NCBI GenBank assembly: GCA_921293015.1
Contig: OV121094.1
Span: 2,656,764 to 2,720,763 of the forward strand
Direction of reading: 5' to 3'
From: Phorcus lineatus
Taxonomy: Eukaryota; Mollusca; Gastropoda; Trochida; Trochidae
Length of the DNA: 64,000 nt
In this document: positions 47,068 to 60,592 of the stretch, in pieces
Numbering within the stretch: the stretch's first letter is position 1
Layout: each line of letters starts with the position of its first letter
Notes under the pieces: generated by a model
What the model saw: only the letters and a program-made list of their open reading frames with translations
Told to the model about the DNA's origin: nothing
The model's database searches: none
Position numbers and translations under genes: made by a program

Positions 47068-48168
47068 GAAAAGTGAATGTAGGGCTGTTATCAAATATCT
47101 GAGTTTAAACAACTACAATCCAAAGGAAATTCATGGGGATATGTTACTAACATTATGAGACTCTGCTCCTTCATATAGCACCATTAAACATTGGTGTCCT
47201 GAAAATAAACGGGGTAGAGTAAGCACTAAAGACGAGCCCCGTTATGGTCGTCCATCTGATGTCACCACAGGTGAAAACATTGAGGCTGTTCTTGACACAA
47301 TAAGGCAAGACAGGCGAGTGACTATCAGATACTTAGCTGCTACTCACCACATTAGTAAAACATCAGTTAAACGAATTATACATGAATATTTACATATGAA
47401 AATGGTATCAGCACGCTGGGTCCCCAGAATGTTAGCTGAGGACCAAAAGCGAAAACGTGTCATGGTCAGTTAGCAACTTCTTGAGTATCGCGCAGACCCA
47501 GAATCATTTTTTTCTCATGTCGTTACTCAGGATGAAACTTGGGTTCATCATTTTGATCCTGAGACAAAAAGCAAAGCATGCAATGAAAACACAGCGCACA
47601 AAGTTCATATCTTGATCCTCCAGTCGGAAGGTCATGACATCCGTTCTCTGGGACTCTCGGGGTGTAATAATGATTGATTATTTAAAGTAAGGTTCTACAA
47701 TCAATGGCACTTCATACGAAAATGAACTACGACGACAATTACGAGAAAAAATCAAAGAGAAACGAAGGGGTAAACTGCGTGTGAGGCTGTTGCAGGACAA
47801 TGCTCCCGTTCACACCGCCAAAATTGCAGTCAGTGCAGCACAGGATTGTTGGTTCATGATTCTCCCCCACCCTGCCTATTCACCAGACCTAGCCCCCTCA
47901 GACTTCTTCCTCTTCCCTCGACTGAAAATAGAGCTCCGTGTCCAAAGGTTTTAGGCTGACGATTACGTCATTGCTGCAGTAGAGGGGTTTTTGGGGTCTC
48001 GTAATAAGAAGTGGTTTTCAGAGTGGTTGAAGATGTTACAAAAACGCAGGAGCAAATGCATTGAGGTCAAGGTGATCAAGTCGAAAAATGAGTCATAAAC
48101 ATTTGAATGTTTCTTTGGTTTTGATGGTCAGGCCGGAAAATTTTGGGACATCCCTCGTAAATATACCA
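47068..48168 (+). pseudogene. mariner transposase relic (DD34D)
   Basis: It can be followed over about its full family length (around 345 codons). An N-terminal HTH region (KSECRAVIKYL, YNPKEIHGDM, APSYSTIKHW) leads to KDEPRYGRPSD, then WVPRML. The catalytic parts are TQDETWVHHFDPE (D codon 47531), LLQDNAPVHTAK (D codon 47796) and HPAYSPDLAPSDFFLF (D codon 47901); 34 residues separate the last two. In-frame stops occur at about 47154, 47470 and 47953, and the frame shifts between about 47585 and 47720, so it is dead. The 3' terminus GGAAAATTTTGGGACATCCC plus TCGTA (about 48137-48161) resembles a mariner TIR; the left TIR was not found. It is related to the mariner domain of SETMAR. Confidence 0.88.
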
Positions 48169-51134
48169 AAAGGTTTTTGTCGCTAAACTTAAGACTTGGT
48201 TTATATGCTACATATGAGATTCTTTTGTCCATGTTATCTTGGATTGTAGTGCCAAATCTTGATGAAAAGAGTAATTACAAACTTTCAGTGGTTAATTGGT
48301 GACAAGTCATGAAACACGACTACTTTCTTATGGGCATTTGTAACACTGTGTTACTGTTGCTCCGTTAAATGTTGCCTGCTGGGAATGTCAATGGCACATT
48401 TCCGTATTAATCATTTCCCACATATAATCAAAGCAACTGTTAAAGAATAGCCCCCTGAGACGGGTTGTTAATTCATGTTCGCCGAAAAGAATATTTCACT
48501 GCACACAAAAGGGTGGGCGATAAACATCACGGCAGAAAATAAGATATGCACCTCGTTAGAAACAAAGATATGATTCAGTTTCTTTACAATGTGAGATTAA
48601 GTTAAATCCCCTAACAGGTAAGGAAAAAGGTATGCGAACTAATTCAGCGAAAAAAAGTTATAAGAAGTTTCTCCTGATGATTGTGATCGTTTAATTTTGA
48701 GCTTTGCAATAGTTTCACGAAAGAAAACTCTAGCACAATGCAAATAAATTTATATATCAAACGTGCAATCAAATAAAGGTTTTGGTGCGAAATTTTAAAC
48801 GATTTGTCAAAGTATACCAAATCATGAATTTTATAACTACAAAATTGTCATCATTGCTAACTTTAAGATATATTAAAAGGGCATCTATTCAAACTTTCAG
48901 TGATGAAAATGACTATTTTAACAGTCCAGGTTTCAATCTCCTTTTTGTGAAATAATTGCAATTGTTTTCAAACTTAAACCGTATGTCGTTCAAATGCACC
49001 ACACGCCTGTTGCAGTTGCACCGTGGTCAAGTTCGATCGCACCAGTTAATGCAGTTAATTTGTGTTAACTATATAACTAAAGACTATAGAAACCCTCATG
49101 GCACCTACACTGAAATCCAGAATTTCAATGTTCACATTAGTAAAGTTTTATTTGACAACCGAGACACTACCTGCAAATTGTGACAAATTAAGTAAATAGT
49201 GTTACAATTGTCCCTGTTCTCCCCTAGTCCTAGTATAGCACCGCTGGTTATCTGGCCAATTTGATAAAGCGAGTGAAAAGCAAGTAGGATGTGGCCATGT
49301 TGGTTCAGAGGTGTTTGCCTCTTTTCTGGCGATATCATCGTCCTTCAGAGCCATTGACATATTGACCATGTTATGATCTTATCTCTTTAAAGAGTCAGTG
49401 GCCTCTTTGTAGGATATTGTCTTCAAAGTCTCGTTTAGTTTGGCACGAGGAGCTTGTTCAAGGTCGTTAGGCCGACTGTGTCGAACCTATGGAGACTTTG
49501 AGGATCATATCTACCTTGAAACAAAGTCACTTCCATCTATTGGAGGTCGCTACCAACTGCCATATTTATGTCAATTAAGTGTCAAAATCAAAGATCAAAT
49601 TCTTTGCTTTTTCTTATCCATCGCTTATACCACAAGACATTGCAACCCTTGAATAAATCATTTGAACGTTAGTTGAAAACTATGGAGGGTATCCTCACTT
49701 TATTCTAACTATTGGAGACAACGCTAGGGAGAGATGGAATATAAATCTACACAACGTTTTTTTCATTTCTTTTAATGTCATCTTCAAGAAGACCTCATTG
49801 CCTCTTTCCTTGTTATCTTTCGGAAATGTTGTGTTGGCCTGTGCTCTGGTGATGACATATTCACGAAGAGCCGTGGAACATCTGATCTCAAAAAGTCATC
49901 ACCATGCGTTGACCATTGCTTTCTTATGTCAAATTTTGCCATCTGCTTAAAGTTCATGTTTAGGCGTTGATTGGCTCTTATAAAACTGACCAAAAATTTG
50001 TTATTTGTTGTAGATGAAAGAATTTTTAAAAACACATGTTATATGTTTCAATCCTACATTGGACATGGGCGAATGTTCTACTTCGAACTTAAATTTTAGG
50101 TTAGCTTTGTGTTAGGGTTAGGGTTAAGAAAACGTTATGGTTAGGGGTATAGTTAGATGCAAAGATACAGCTACTTAACCAATGGCATCGGATAATAACT
50201 TGGGAATTCGATGGTTAGTAAAGGTTATCAAGCTACTTGGAATTAGTTAATTAGAGGACCTACATCACACATCAGTATGTTGAGAAAACATAGCATAATA
50301 ATCAAGGAGGTGAATATGTGGTAACCTAGCACATCTTTCAGATATTTTACGTCTGCTTCAAAAAACTTCAGCCAGTCCATCGGCTAACTATAAAGTTATC
50401 ATGATTTTGTTTTTAAATAATAAATATATGTTTTTATTCATAAACATAAAGAAGATGAAACTGGTCTAAAATACTTTGAATAGTATATCCTACATGAGAA
50501 CTATGGGCACATATGATACGATTTTCTACAACAAAATCTGGAGGCAAATGAATCTCAAATTTTCTATTTTGCGCTTTAGACGAATAATCTGTACGTCGTG
50601 TTTTATAGCCTTTTTTAAGTTCAATAGTTTCACTGCAATCATTTCAAAGAATGTAGCTACTGCCGTAACTTTCAAAATAGATGTTTAATCTGAGAGATCA
50701 ATTCGGTGCAGATAAAATCTTGTTGTGTACAGGAGTTACACCCCCTTAACCCTGTAAGACCTTTTCTTGATACGCAGGAATTGCACACAAAACGCTGAAC
50801 ACGAAATCAAATAGACTCTCTCACCGACATGAAAACACTCTGTCCACCATCAAAATAGAGCTTCAACTTTAAACTATGAGAAGTTACTCTTGGATATGGA
50901 ACAGGTTTAACAGAGAACTAGGAAAGGTGATTTGATTTTATTCAGTTTAGAAAGAGACAATGTTTCGTTTATAATTTCTGCTCTAAGATTCATCTCTTTT
51001 CAGTAGAATATCAAACAGCTTCTTAAAATTTGACCTTTGAAAACCAAAGAATCATATATACATGAAATACTTCGACAAACCGAGAGTTAATAATCGAATT
51101 TTGAATTTCTAATTTAGCTTGAATGTTATTTCAA
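48169..51134. other. AT-rich stretch, no gene seen
   Basis: Nothing recognised; two and a half TTAGGG units at about 50113 are too few to matter. Confidence 0.4.
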
Positions 51135-51530
51135 AGCTCGTCTGTAGTCGTTGATGGGATCTAAAATAATGTCTGTAGTAGTTGATGAGATCTCAAATTA
51201 TATGTGTAGTCGCTGAAGATACCTAAAATGATGTGTGTAGTCGATGATGATATCTCAAACGATATGTGTAGTCGTTGATGATATCTCCAACGTTGTGTGT
51301 AGTCCTTCATGATATCTCCAACGTTGTGTGTAGTCCTTCATGATATCTCCAACGTTGTGTGTAGTCCTTCGTGATATATCAAACTGTTGCAGTAGTTGTT
51401 CATGATATTTGAAACTGTTGCAGTAGTTGTTCATGATATTTGAACTTATGTGTATAGTCGTTGATGATATCTAAAACTATTGGTGTAGTCGTTGATGATA
51501 TCTAAAACTATTGGTGTAGTACGTCGTTTA
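51135..51530. repeat. 33-bp minisatellite, about 12 units
   Basis: GTGTGTAGTCSTTSATGATA plus TCTCCAACGTT recurs with graded divergence; three neighbouring units (about 51275-51370) are nearly identical, the outer ones decayed. Loose units may continue to about 51740. Confidence 0.9.
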
Positions 51531-52282
51531 TCTTGAAAATCCGATTATTAGTAGTTTAATGATATATCTGTTTATTTGTATTCTTTTGATAATACACCAT
51601 TCAGTGTACGTTCACTTGACGATATCTCAGTTCCTCTCTACTCGTTTCATCATCGTAAAGTAGGTTAATGATATCACAGTCTGTATGTACACCTTTAATG
51701 ATATTGTTATTACTAACTGTACTCTATTGATGATGTCCCAAACGTACGTTTGCAGTCTGTTGTCTCAAACTTTGTTTATGTAATGATACCAACATATACT
51801 GTCTGTTGTCGTCTGTCCCGAGTTTAATCGTTTGAATATGATGTTTACAAAGTACTTAACACAATCTAAAATGTCAGTGGCCTGAAATTGAAAAAGTAAT
51901 GCATGGAATTTAATGATTATCATATCCCTCCGCCCTGTGTGTAAATATATAAAGTCTAGTGGATCACTCTGAGCTATGTTTGTACATGTCAACCAATCTC
52001 GTTTTCTGTCATCTACACCCTCTCACACGGGCATTAACACTACTTACATACTTACATTTCTTATATGTATATGTATACTTATAACCCTATGAAGACCTTT
52101 AAACGTAAGGTAATCCACGAACCCAAGGATTTGACTAACCTTGGCATAAGATAAGAATAAATGTAAGTTGGGTTTTTTCCATTAATGTATTGATGACAAC
52201 CGATCAGTCATTTTTGGTAAATCTAGATTTCAGGGACCTAGTTGTATCTCAGTCATCCTAATTTTTCTTGGACGAAGTTTCG
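51531..52282. other. AT-rich stretch, no gene seen
   Basis: Nothing recognised apart from possible decayed 33-bp units at the start. Confidence 0.4.
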
Positions 52283-52605
52283 TTAAAGAGCCACTCCGTG
52301 AGTTGATGGCGTCACAAATACCAAACTTAATCAATGGTGTCATTTGATCGCTAAGTATCGACTGTTACCAAAATGAATAATTTTAAAGCTTGTTGCTTTT
52401 GTACACTGACAATACGAAGGTAGAAAGTCGCAATTATGATCGAAAACAGGACAGTGGCGCGCGTCAAACAGCCAAACGTAATTTTGGTGACTTATCTAAA
52501 GCCGCCAGGAGGTCAGTTTGGAGTTGATAGCGTTTGTTAGGTTATATAACTAGTATCCATGTAAATTGAACGTGTGATCTACGCCTCTATGTATTTACAA
52601 GGCTG
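52283..52605. repeat. left part of the TIR element also seen at 1-299, copy 2
   Basis: It begins TTAAAGAGCCACTCCGTGAG (inverse of 280-298), and 52456-52605 matches 1-155. The right half and right TIR are absent. Confidence 0.65.
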
Positions 52606-55600
52606 TTTTTGGAGGATGGAGGTAGCTCACCCAATTTCCTGTTCGATTCTAAAGCTCCATAGGAGCCTGAATCGTTAATAACGCTCAACAATGTGTCCAG
52701 TTTGAAGTTGATGCAAGCTCTGTATTGTGCATTCTTGCTGTGCACAGGTGAGAGCTGACAGGTGTACATAACACAAGCATACTGTTCAGGGCGTGGGAGG
52801 TATGAAAATATGACAGGATAATGCTTAAATACATCGCTCAAAGTGAGTGAGTTGTCTCTATTTGAAAAGTGATCTCTTTGTTCCTTTGATGTTATAGAAT
52901 TTGAGTCGTGTTTTTATATTAAATACAATTTATATGGGTTTCTCGTTTTAACTGCTAAAGAATATTTCTCAAGAAAATTTTTCAAGAGCAACTGTAAACA
53001 AGAGTATGGCTATAGTGCAAACACTAATAGTTGCTTGAAGGAATATAAAGTTGTTAATCTTCATTAGATTTCAGTATCTATTACATCGTGAACATACACA
53101 ACACTACGGAGTCAGATGGTATGGAGAATACTTTTTTTGTACAACTGCTTTCAGGATATTTACGTAAAATCAATTTAATGTGTTAACATTGTTCATCCAT
53201 TAATTCAGTGCTTATGAAAATAATGATTGACTGATAAAGACATCATATTGTAATAATATGTATTATGTATATAACGCTTATACCCTCCCTGAATGCATGC
53301 TTAAGGCACTTCGGCCATTATTGTTTTGGTTTTGCCCTTGCTGCCAATTACTGGGTTTGGAGATCACCTTGATGCCGACCTTCGCCTTCAACCTACTGTA
53401 CTGCTGGGTAAAAAAGCATGTACATATACAGAGTGTTTAAGAATGGTCTCTGGTCCAAGATAAAACTACAGGTCTCATAACTCGGATGTCAGTAGAGTAG
53501 AGGGTATCACCCGTCAAGTTCAAAACACCCGTCCATCCGGCGCGCCGCGCACATTGTTGCGGAACCACAATCCGTGGTAGCGATCAACTAAGATTTGCAC
53601 ACGACGACGTTCCACCACATAACTAGGAAAGAGGACTTGGGCGCAGTCTAGGCAGTACCAGCTGGAAACGGGTGCAACACCCTGAGCGAGTACACGTCGG
53701 CTGCAGACAGATATGCCGATCAGTTAAAGAATGGGGACAGTTGTGACGGGTGTAGTCGCCGGCACTACAGATAACGACGTTGTTGACACTGGCTGACCCA
53801 ATTACACGGGCTCTATACAGGTGTGTTTACCTGGCCCTATATACCACACAGGTACACTCGTACATAGATAGGTCAAAAGAAGGCATTCAATGGGAATGTT
53901 GGTGTTGATCTAACAAAAATAGTTTTGTACCTATCTAAAGCAAATCCTGTACTCCGGGCCACTCAGTCCGTCCTTCTCGAAGAGAGATAGGATAAGGGTA
54001 TAGGCAACCAAGTCAAATCTATTCTTGATGGAGAGAGGGGACATATTGTCCATCCTTTCCAATATCTCTTTGATTGATATATAGTTTAGAGAGTATGGAC
54101 CACCAATGTCTCATTCTCTCTGTCTTCCTTTCCATGTCATGAAGAGATAGGGTATGGCCGGGCCACTGAGACCATACCGGGGAATAAATACTTGCTGTGA
54201 GTTCAAATACCTGATTAACTAGGTTATGAGAAGTATAGGCAATATTATTGCAAAATCTGACCAGTGAACATTTTAACATCGAATTGCTGCCAGTACCTTT
54301 ATCTTGTCTTTGTCTTGCAAAGTAAGGGTTAGGATTGTCAACAGCCTAGTCGACTCTGACAAAAATATACGCTTTCAACCATGGATGGTCACAATAGATA
54401 CTGCTATCAGTTCCCTATTTCTGGAAACATTTGCTTTGTGAATTAGCTTCTGGTTAGTGTAATCAACAATTGCAGAAAGGTATGTGTGTTTAGTTTCATT
54501 ATCACGAATCAGCAAAAGACTAAAAAGACGGAATCTGGGTAATATCAAACACGGTGATAAACAAAACGTTTATGTCATATTACGACCCACCTACTCATAC
54601 CATATTGAATATGTATGTTACATATACCGCCATATCAGTGTGTACTCCACTGGTTCAAAGGCTGTAAGCGCAAGCCATTACGCCATACAATGGTTTGGCA
54701 TAAAGACTGACCGTAATAAGTTTAACTGGCGTCGTCCGTCTTTGTAATAAACATGCTGAACGATTATCATTGAGGGAGCGCAACAATAGTTCATATGCCA
54801 GGGGTTAGTTATGGGGGTGTTATATGATAAACAGTATTTCCTACTTGGATTTATGTAACAAGAGTTTATCCTCCATTTAACTGATTTGTTGTGCAGGTAC
54901 TAAGTCTAGTCACTTGTAAAGTCACTTTCTTGTTTAAATTTGCAAAGAATCAGCCTATGTTTGTTTTGCTTAATTAGGTTTATGATCTTTGAATAAAGAT
55001 GATGGAACTTCGAGAAATCAAATTCTGTTCAGTTTGGGTTATGGTTTCCTTTGACCCATGATACACGGTGCAATTAATATAAAAAAATACATCAATGTGG
55101 TTTAATGCTTGAAACATTTGAGATGTTACACGATTATCATTTAAAATCCACTTTGTACGAAATTGATATCTCAAAAGACTATCTAATATCAAACCTGGTT
55201 GTACGATCTCAGATACCTAGAGTCTGCAGGTTATGGCGTGAAGTTCAAGATAATTATGATATTTCAAGAGCCAGCTTCAATAAAACGGTGAGTCTAAAGA
55301 TTGGAAGCATAGGGAATTGAAATGTGAAGAAAATGCAAACACCGTCAAGTAAGCATATTGTTAACCATGAAACAGATGTAAAATGCACATGTGACACATA
55401 TTCAACATGTAAGGAACACACCAGAAATGTTATATCAATGAAAGGGCCAGGATTACATTTCAGATCTCAGAACATACATATGTACGGTTGTTTGAAACTT
55501 TTTAAAATGATATGGTAAAATCGTGTTGTGCTCTCATGACGACGTCTTACAATTACTATAAGGCAAAGTTAAAATGTCGCGTCGTGATTATTTTACATGT

Positions 55601-58600
55601 AATGCATTTGCAAAGGGTCTTCAAAAACCTTTCTTGAGGAAAAAGACCCATGTTTTTCCTCCTGTCTCATGGTGTGAGTGCACAACTAGGAACAATCACA
55701 CAAAAATATCTGTGTCAAACTAAGTCTGAATTTAATCCACAGGCTCGCAGTTTAACCCTTTCGCTTTTGAATGGATTTTGGATATTATGACAAATTTATT
55801 ACCCATATGGTTAATCATAAGCGGTGACATATTTTCAATATGAGCAGATGTGCACATATCACTTTTGCTTAGCAACGATTGTTTCAGAGCGAGTTACCGT
55901 ATTACCTCGTTTGTGACGTCATAAAACCATTGTTCATGACGTCACTGTAGCGGGCCGCCTGAAAGGAAGCAGGCCGCATTCCGTGTGTTTAAAATGAAAT
56001 AGAATTGGTAATAAAGAAATTATATCCCTCGGAAGTGTTTCATATGACTTTTACGAAACTCGTGCGAATTTGTGTATAACCCTCGCTCTCGCTCGGGTAA
56101 TACAAAAAATTACACTCGTTTCGTAAAAGTCATATGACACACTTCCTCGGCTAATAATCTCTATTTATTATTCAGGAGCAGATTTACGGTATGTAATATT
56201 GAGAAGACAAGAGCTTTCCCGCAGGATGATGATTTTCCCAGAAACCACCGCGCATTATTGCCACACTTCGTTAAACACTTGCTTTCCCCATAAACGGGTT
56301 ATGTAAGTCACACTAGGTACACAAAGTTGAATCTTGTAATCTAATTAGTCGCATGCTTAGGCCTGAAAGTAGAGCGAGTCCACATTCTTCCCGACTGTGA
56401 CCATAAATCATGAGGAATGTCTTCTACATTCGGCTCAGCACTCCATCCTGCAAATGTCCTTATTCATATATGTCTGGTTTCCTCAATATGCATTCTCTGC
56501 TTTAATCATATCCGGTTTGATAAGCTAACGCCTTGTCTGTACAGCTGATCCTGTGTGTTTAAAGGGGCAGTTGCACGTTTATAAAGTGATCTCACCAAAA
56601 CAAATAATGATTCTGATTACAAGAATATGTCTTTTGATTGAAAGAAGAAGTTTAAAAAGAACGTTCCATGATCGGATAATCAATTTCCCTACTTGAAATC
56701 GTTAAAAGGTGTTCACATAAAAATGGCAGCCAGTGGTTTATACTCTATACTTATTATTTCGTCTACGACTAGGTATGATCGGGTTGAGTATCGAGGTGTT
56801 TTGACCTTCACATTTGGCATGAACTAATCATTGTTTGTGAAAATTCAAAGAAATTAGTCCTTTAGAAAACTTGCTTCTGCCACTTCAAAGATATACGTCA
56901 GTGATAAACTGGAAGAACATTCAGTTGAAGTGAAAAATTATTTAAAATTAAATACTTTTTTGAATGTCGTATTTATGTTTTTGAGATAAGCCAGTTTTTT
57001 AAATATGAAAATTGACAAGTGAAATAGCTTATGGGAAAATGTTGTAAGAACACATATATAACAGCAAAAACACCCGTAGATACGAGGTTTTTAATCTAAA
57101 CAGTGTGGTGTAACTTGTCAGTGTGGTAAATATTTTTTCAGCTAAATATGTTCGTGTATGTAAACCTTCATTCACCCTCAGTTAATCTAACAGAGGAATT
57201 GTGATTTTTCCATTAACTGAAATAAGTTTTCTAATTTGTATCTGAAACCCAAATTTACATACATTGAGTTCTCAGTGAATTTGAGTGAAACAGAAAGAAC
57301 TTTTAAGAACATTAAATCTATTTTAAGAATGTCCCTCTATAGCATGAAATATGCTATTTGTATATGTGATATACTTAGTTAATTATTAAACAATCGCATT
57401 ACATAGAAATAACTAAATTGGCCCTTCATGGATATGAATTATCTCATAAGACATTTTATGTACACTTACCATTTCTTAAAATTCCGTTGGATTACTTCAG
57501 TCAAGCTTTAGAAAGTCTTTGTCAAAAATATTCACTCAAGCCCACTATAAGAGATATCGCAAGATGGATATAATACTGAGAGAAATCAGACATGTAGAAT
57601 GTTGAGAATAAAACCAAGTATTTTGTACAGTTATTTAACATTAGGGATGAACATTAAGTACCACGTAGTTCTTTGCAAACTCATTTCAAATAATAAATGT
57701 TTTTCTAGTTTAAAAATTATATTCCGAAATGAAAATTGGGTCAATAAATCTAAAATTTGAAAGCTTTTAAAATATCATGAAAAGAGGACTAAGATAAGAA
57801 AACAAGCTCTCAAGTTTTATCATAGACTTGCTTAGACTTTTATCTTACTTTAGGGTCTGACTGACAAAATAAAGCTTTCCGTATGTTTTCACTTGTTGCA
57901 TTCATTTTAAGCCTTTGATATTTTTATAATGATTAAATAGAGTTTATTGATTTTCATATCTTTCGGATGCTTATATATTACATAAATGGCATTTAGAATA
58001 AGCATTTGCATCACCACAAGTTCAACTTAGTCATTTCGTTTGTATGAAAAGTTAACTCAAGAATTTCGTAAAATAATTATAAGCAAAATTGTTGATATCA
58101 AAATTATAGTAAATTCTATAAATTTTGGTGCCGTTTAATGGATGTGCTATTAATAATGGCTATCGAGGCTACAAGATACCCTTTTCAAGCAATATATGTT
58201 TTAGTCACGCCAGATGTAAAATCCACCCGACGAAACATTTCAAGCAGGGTGTAACAAAGTATACAAACTACACTAGTAAGTATATAACTAAGTATGTAAG
58301 TATATCGGTTACTCGGTCAGGCCACCATTAAACCTGTGTGGTCTGGCTGAATTTGATACAATATATCCCCTTTGTTCACCAAAATGGAAAATAATTTTGT
58401 GAAGTAAATCCCCTGCATATACCCCAGTGTATTTCACGGTCCAAATGTTGGCGTTCATCGGAGGTAGGAAGATGTCTATAAAACAGTAATGAAGTCAGCA
58501 TGAGTAAATGCTACATCATACAACCAACAGGCCTCAACGCATGAAGACAATACTGTTTCAGCACGCAATGTATTGTGAACCACTGGTCAATTTAACGCCT

Positions 58601-60334
58601 TGATACTGGACAATAATGGTTGAATTACACTTCGACTCCTGCATGTTGATGCATGATATATTGATTTGGAATTAACTTGTGGTTGTCTGAGTGTGTAGCG
58701 TAGTTAAGATACAGGTCTATTGTTACTGTTGTTATTTGCATTAAACGACATATCATTAGGTTGGAGGACATACATACTATGACAGTTTGAGGACAAAGAA
58801 GAGAAAACGTCCTCCTGTCCCTTCAATTTATGAAATTCTTTCACGTTGAAATCAACACATCATTTTTTTTAATCTATTCATGTTGATTGCTTAAGGACCA
58901 CTTCACGTCATACACAGATGAATTTACCACGTTTTCAAATATAGAACTTGATCAGCAATAATTAACCGATTGTGGTTTGGTCATGAGGATAACTTTGAGG
59001 TTCCGAGTAAAATAAATCTCAAGCAAACAGTAAAACAGATATATCTGATGATATCCCATGAAAGTTGTGTGGCGTTTCCCCTGTTATCCCACATCCCTGA
59101 TGTCGTTCTGGTCGACAGGGAGACATACACTTGTCGGGTCGAGTCGTGTTCCACAACTGCATTTCAGCACGATGTTCAATATTTACTCGGCAAGTTAAAT
59201 GTCCTCTTGTTCAGACTTCAACCATTAGCCACTGCGAGACCAGTGTTTATAATAACTGTATGTGACGACGGCGTCGGGCGGTTAATGACCCGGTGTCTGA
59301 AATCAAAGTGGAGACGGTCTTACTCAATAGAGCAGACAATTATTTTCGTTTGGTAGTCGACAAGGTTGGAAAGAGTCTTCTTTAATTTTTACTTTGTAAT
59401 GTCATTGATTCAACTGGATGAGTAAATAGACCAGCCCTTGATGACGTTCTGAGGCAGTAAGGGCGTAGAGTCTACTTATCATTCCTGTGAAACAAAATGC
59501 AATATGTTTAAAACATATTTACTTCTTAAAGAGAAGGAACCGGATTGGTAAACAAGCCAATGCTTATATCAATATCGCTCCGGAATACAAAACATAGAAA
59601 ATGGCATGATGAATATACAGTAGGAAAAAAATGTATACAAACAAGTGCGCATTGTCGAGTACTTTTTAAAGACAACAACGGTATCAGTAAATATTATGAG
59701 AATGCCAATACGAAATCTGCCATAAAGAAAAAGAAAAACAACAACAAAGACTAACTAAATCAACACTAGTTAAATACTATGACTATGTCATATAGACAGT
59801 ATATTAAAACAATTGCGATATCGTTTTAATCACATATATGGGATGACATTTGCCTTGATCTGCACGGCTAACAGTCGTTAAGATAAGACGACATGCATTG
59901 AGAATGAACTTTAAAACTTTTTTCTGAGGTATGTTTCATTTCATGGCAATGTTCACATTCGCCCTGCATCGCAATTAGTTAGGAACTACCTTTACATATT
60001 TGTACATGCTACAGTGTTCTACTGTTCTAGTATATTTAATTATTTCCGCTTCTCCTCCAGCGGAAATTTGAAGCTTGCATCATACAAATAAATACAAGCG
60101 AATGATGATTTCAAGGGTCATTACGAGTGCACAGAGTGGTTTCCATCTGAGCAATATAACTTAGTCAGCAAGTGTGTTTAAGAGAATATCGATTGAAACG
60201 TCATACACCAATCCCCCTGGAGAATATTCTCGATACATTTTGCTATACACTGTTATATTGTGTTATGTTATACTTTATACATGTCTACATTTTACTATTC
60301 TAAACTTTTCTAAATTTAACTATGCTATACTTTG
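52606..60334. other. long stretch with no recognisable gene
   Basis: Mostly AT-rich. 53500-53860 is GC-richer (with GGCGCGCCGCGCAC) but has stops in all frames I read. A 128-codon open frame at 58970-59356 (TTG start) has no domain I can name. The inverted repeat at 56027-56150 is listed separately. Confidence 0.4.
56027..56150. repeat. small element with 38-bp inverted repeats
   Basis: CCTCGGAAGTGTTTCATATG onwards (56027-56064) is the near-exact inverse of 56113-56150, a foldback of about 124 bp. Between the arms lies CCCTCGCTCTCGCTCGGGTA. No TSD was identified. Confidence 0.8.
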
Positions 60335-60592
60335 CTGTCATACCATACAAAACCATAACCCACCATACCACACCACACCATACCATACCATACCAAACCA
60401 TTCCTTATCACACCACACTTTATCAAACCAAGTTATACCATACCATACCATATCATACCTTTACACGCCATACCATAGCATACCACACCACATCACATCA
60501 TACCAAACCACGTCATATCATATACCATACAAAATATACCATATACCAAAACATATTATACTATACCTTACCATACCATACCATACTAGCGT
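60335..60592. repeat. (CCATA)n-type pentanucleotide array
   Basis: Same motif and strand as the arrays at 38.9 and 39.9 kb; the long His/Tyr/Pro-rich open frames (60174-60713, 60322-60624) are products of the repeat. Confidence 0.9.

Noticed and set aside
50108..50130. Interstitial telomeric repeat (TTAGGG)
   Set aside because: Only two to three units; expected by chance in AT-rich DNA.
51135..51530. CRISPR-like array
   Set aside because: Units are contiguous variants of one 33-bp repeat without unique spacers; it is a minisatellite.
53500..53860. GC-rich exon or CpG island
   Set aside because: All frames have stops and no splice sites bound an open segment; GC content alone is not enough.
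58970..59356. 128-codon open frame of ordinary composition
   Set aside because: No known motif, a TTG start, and no convincing flanking splice sites; worth a homology search but not callable here.
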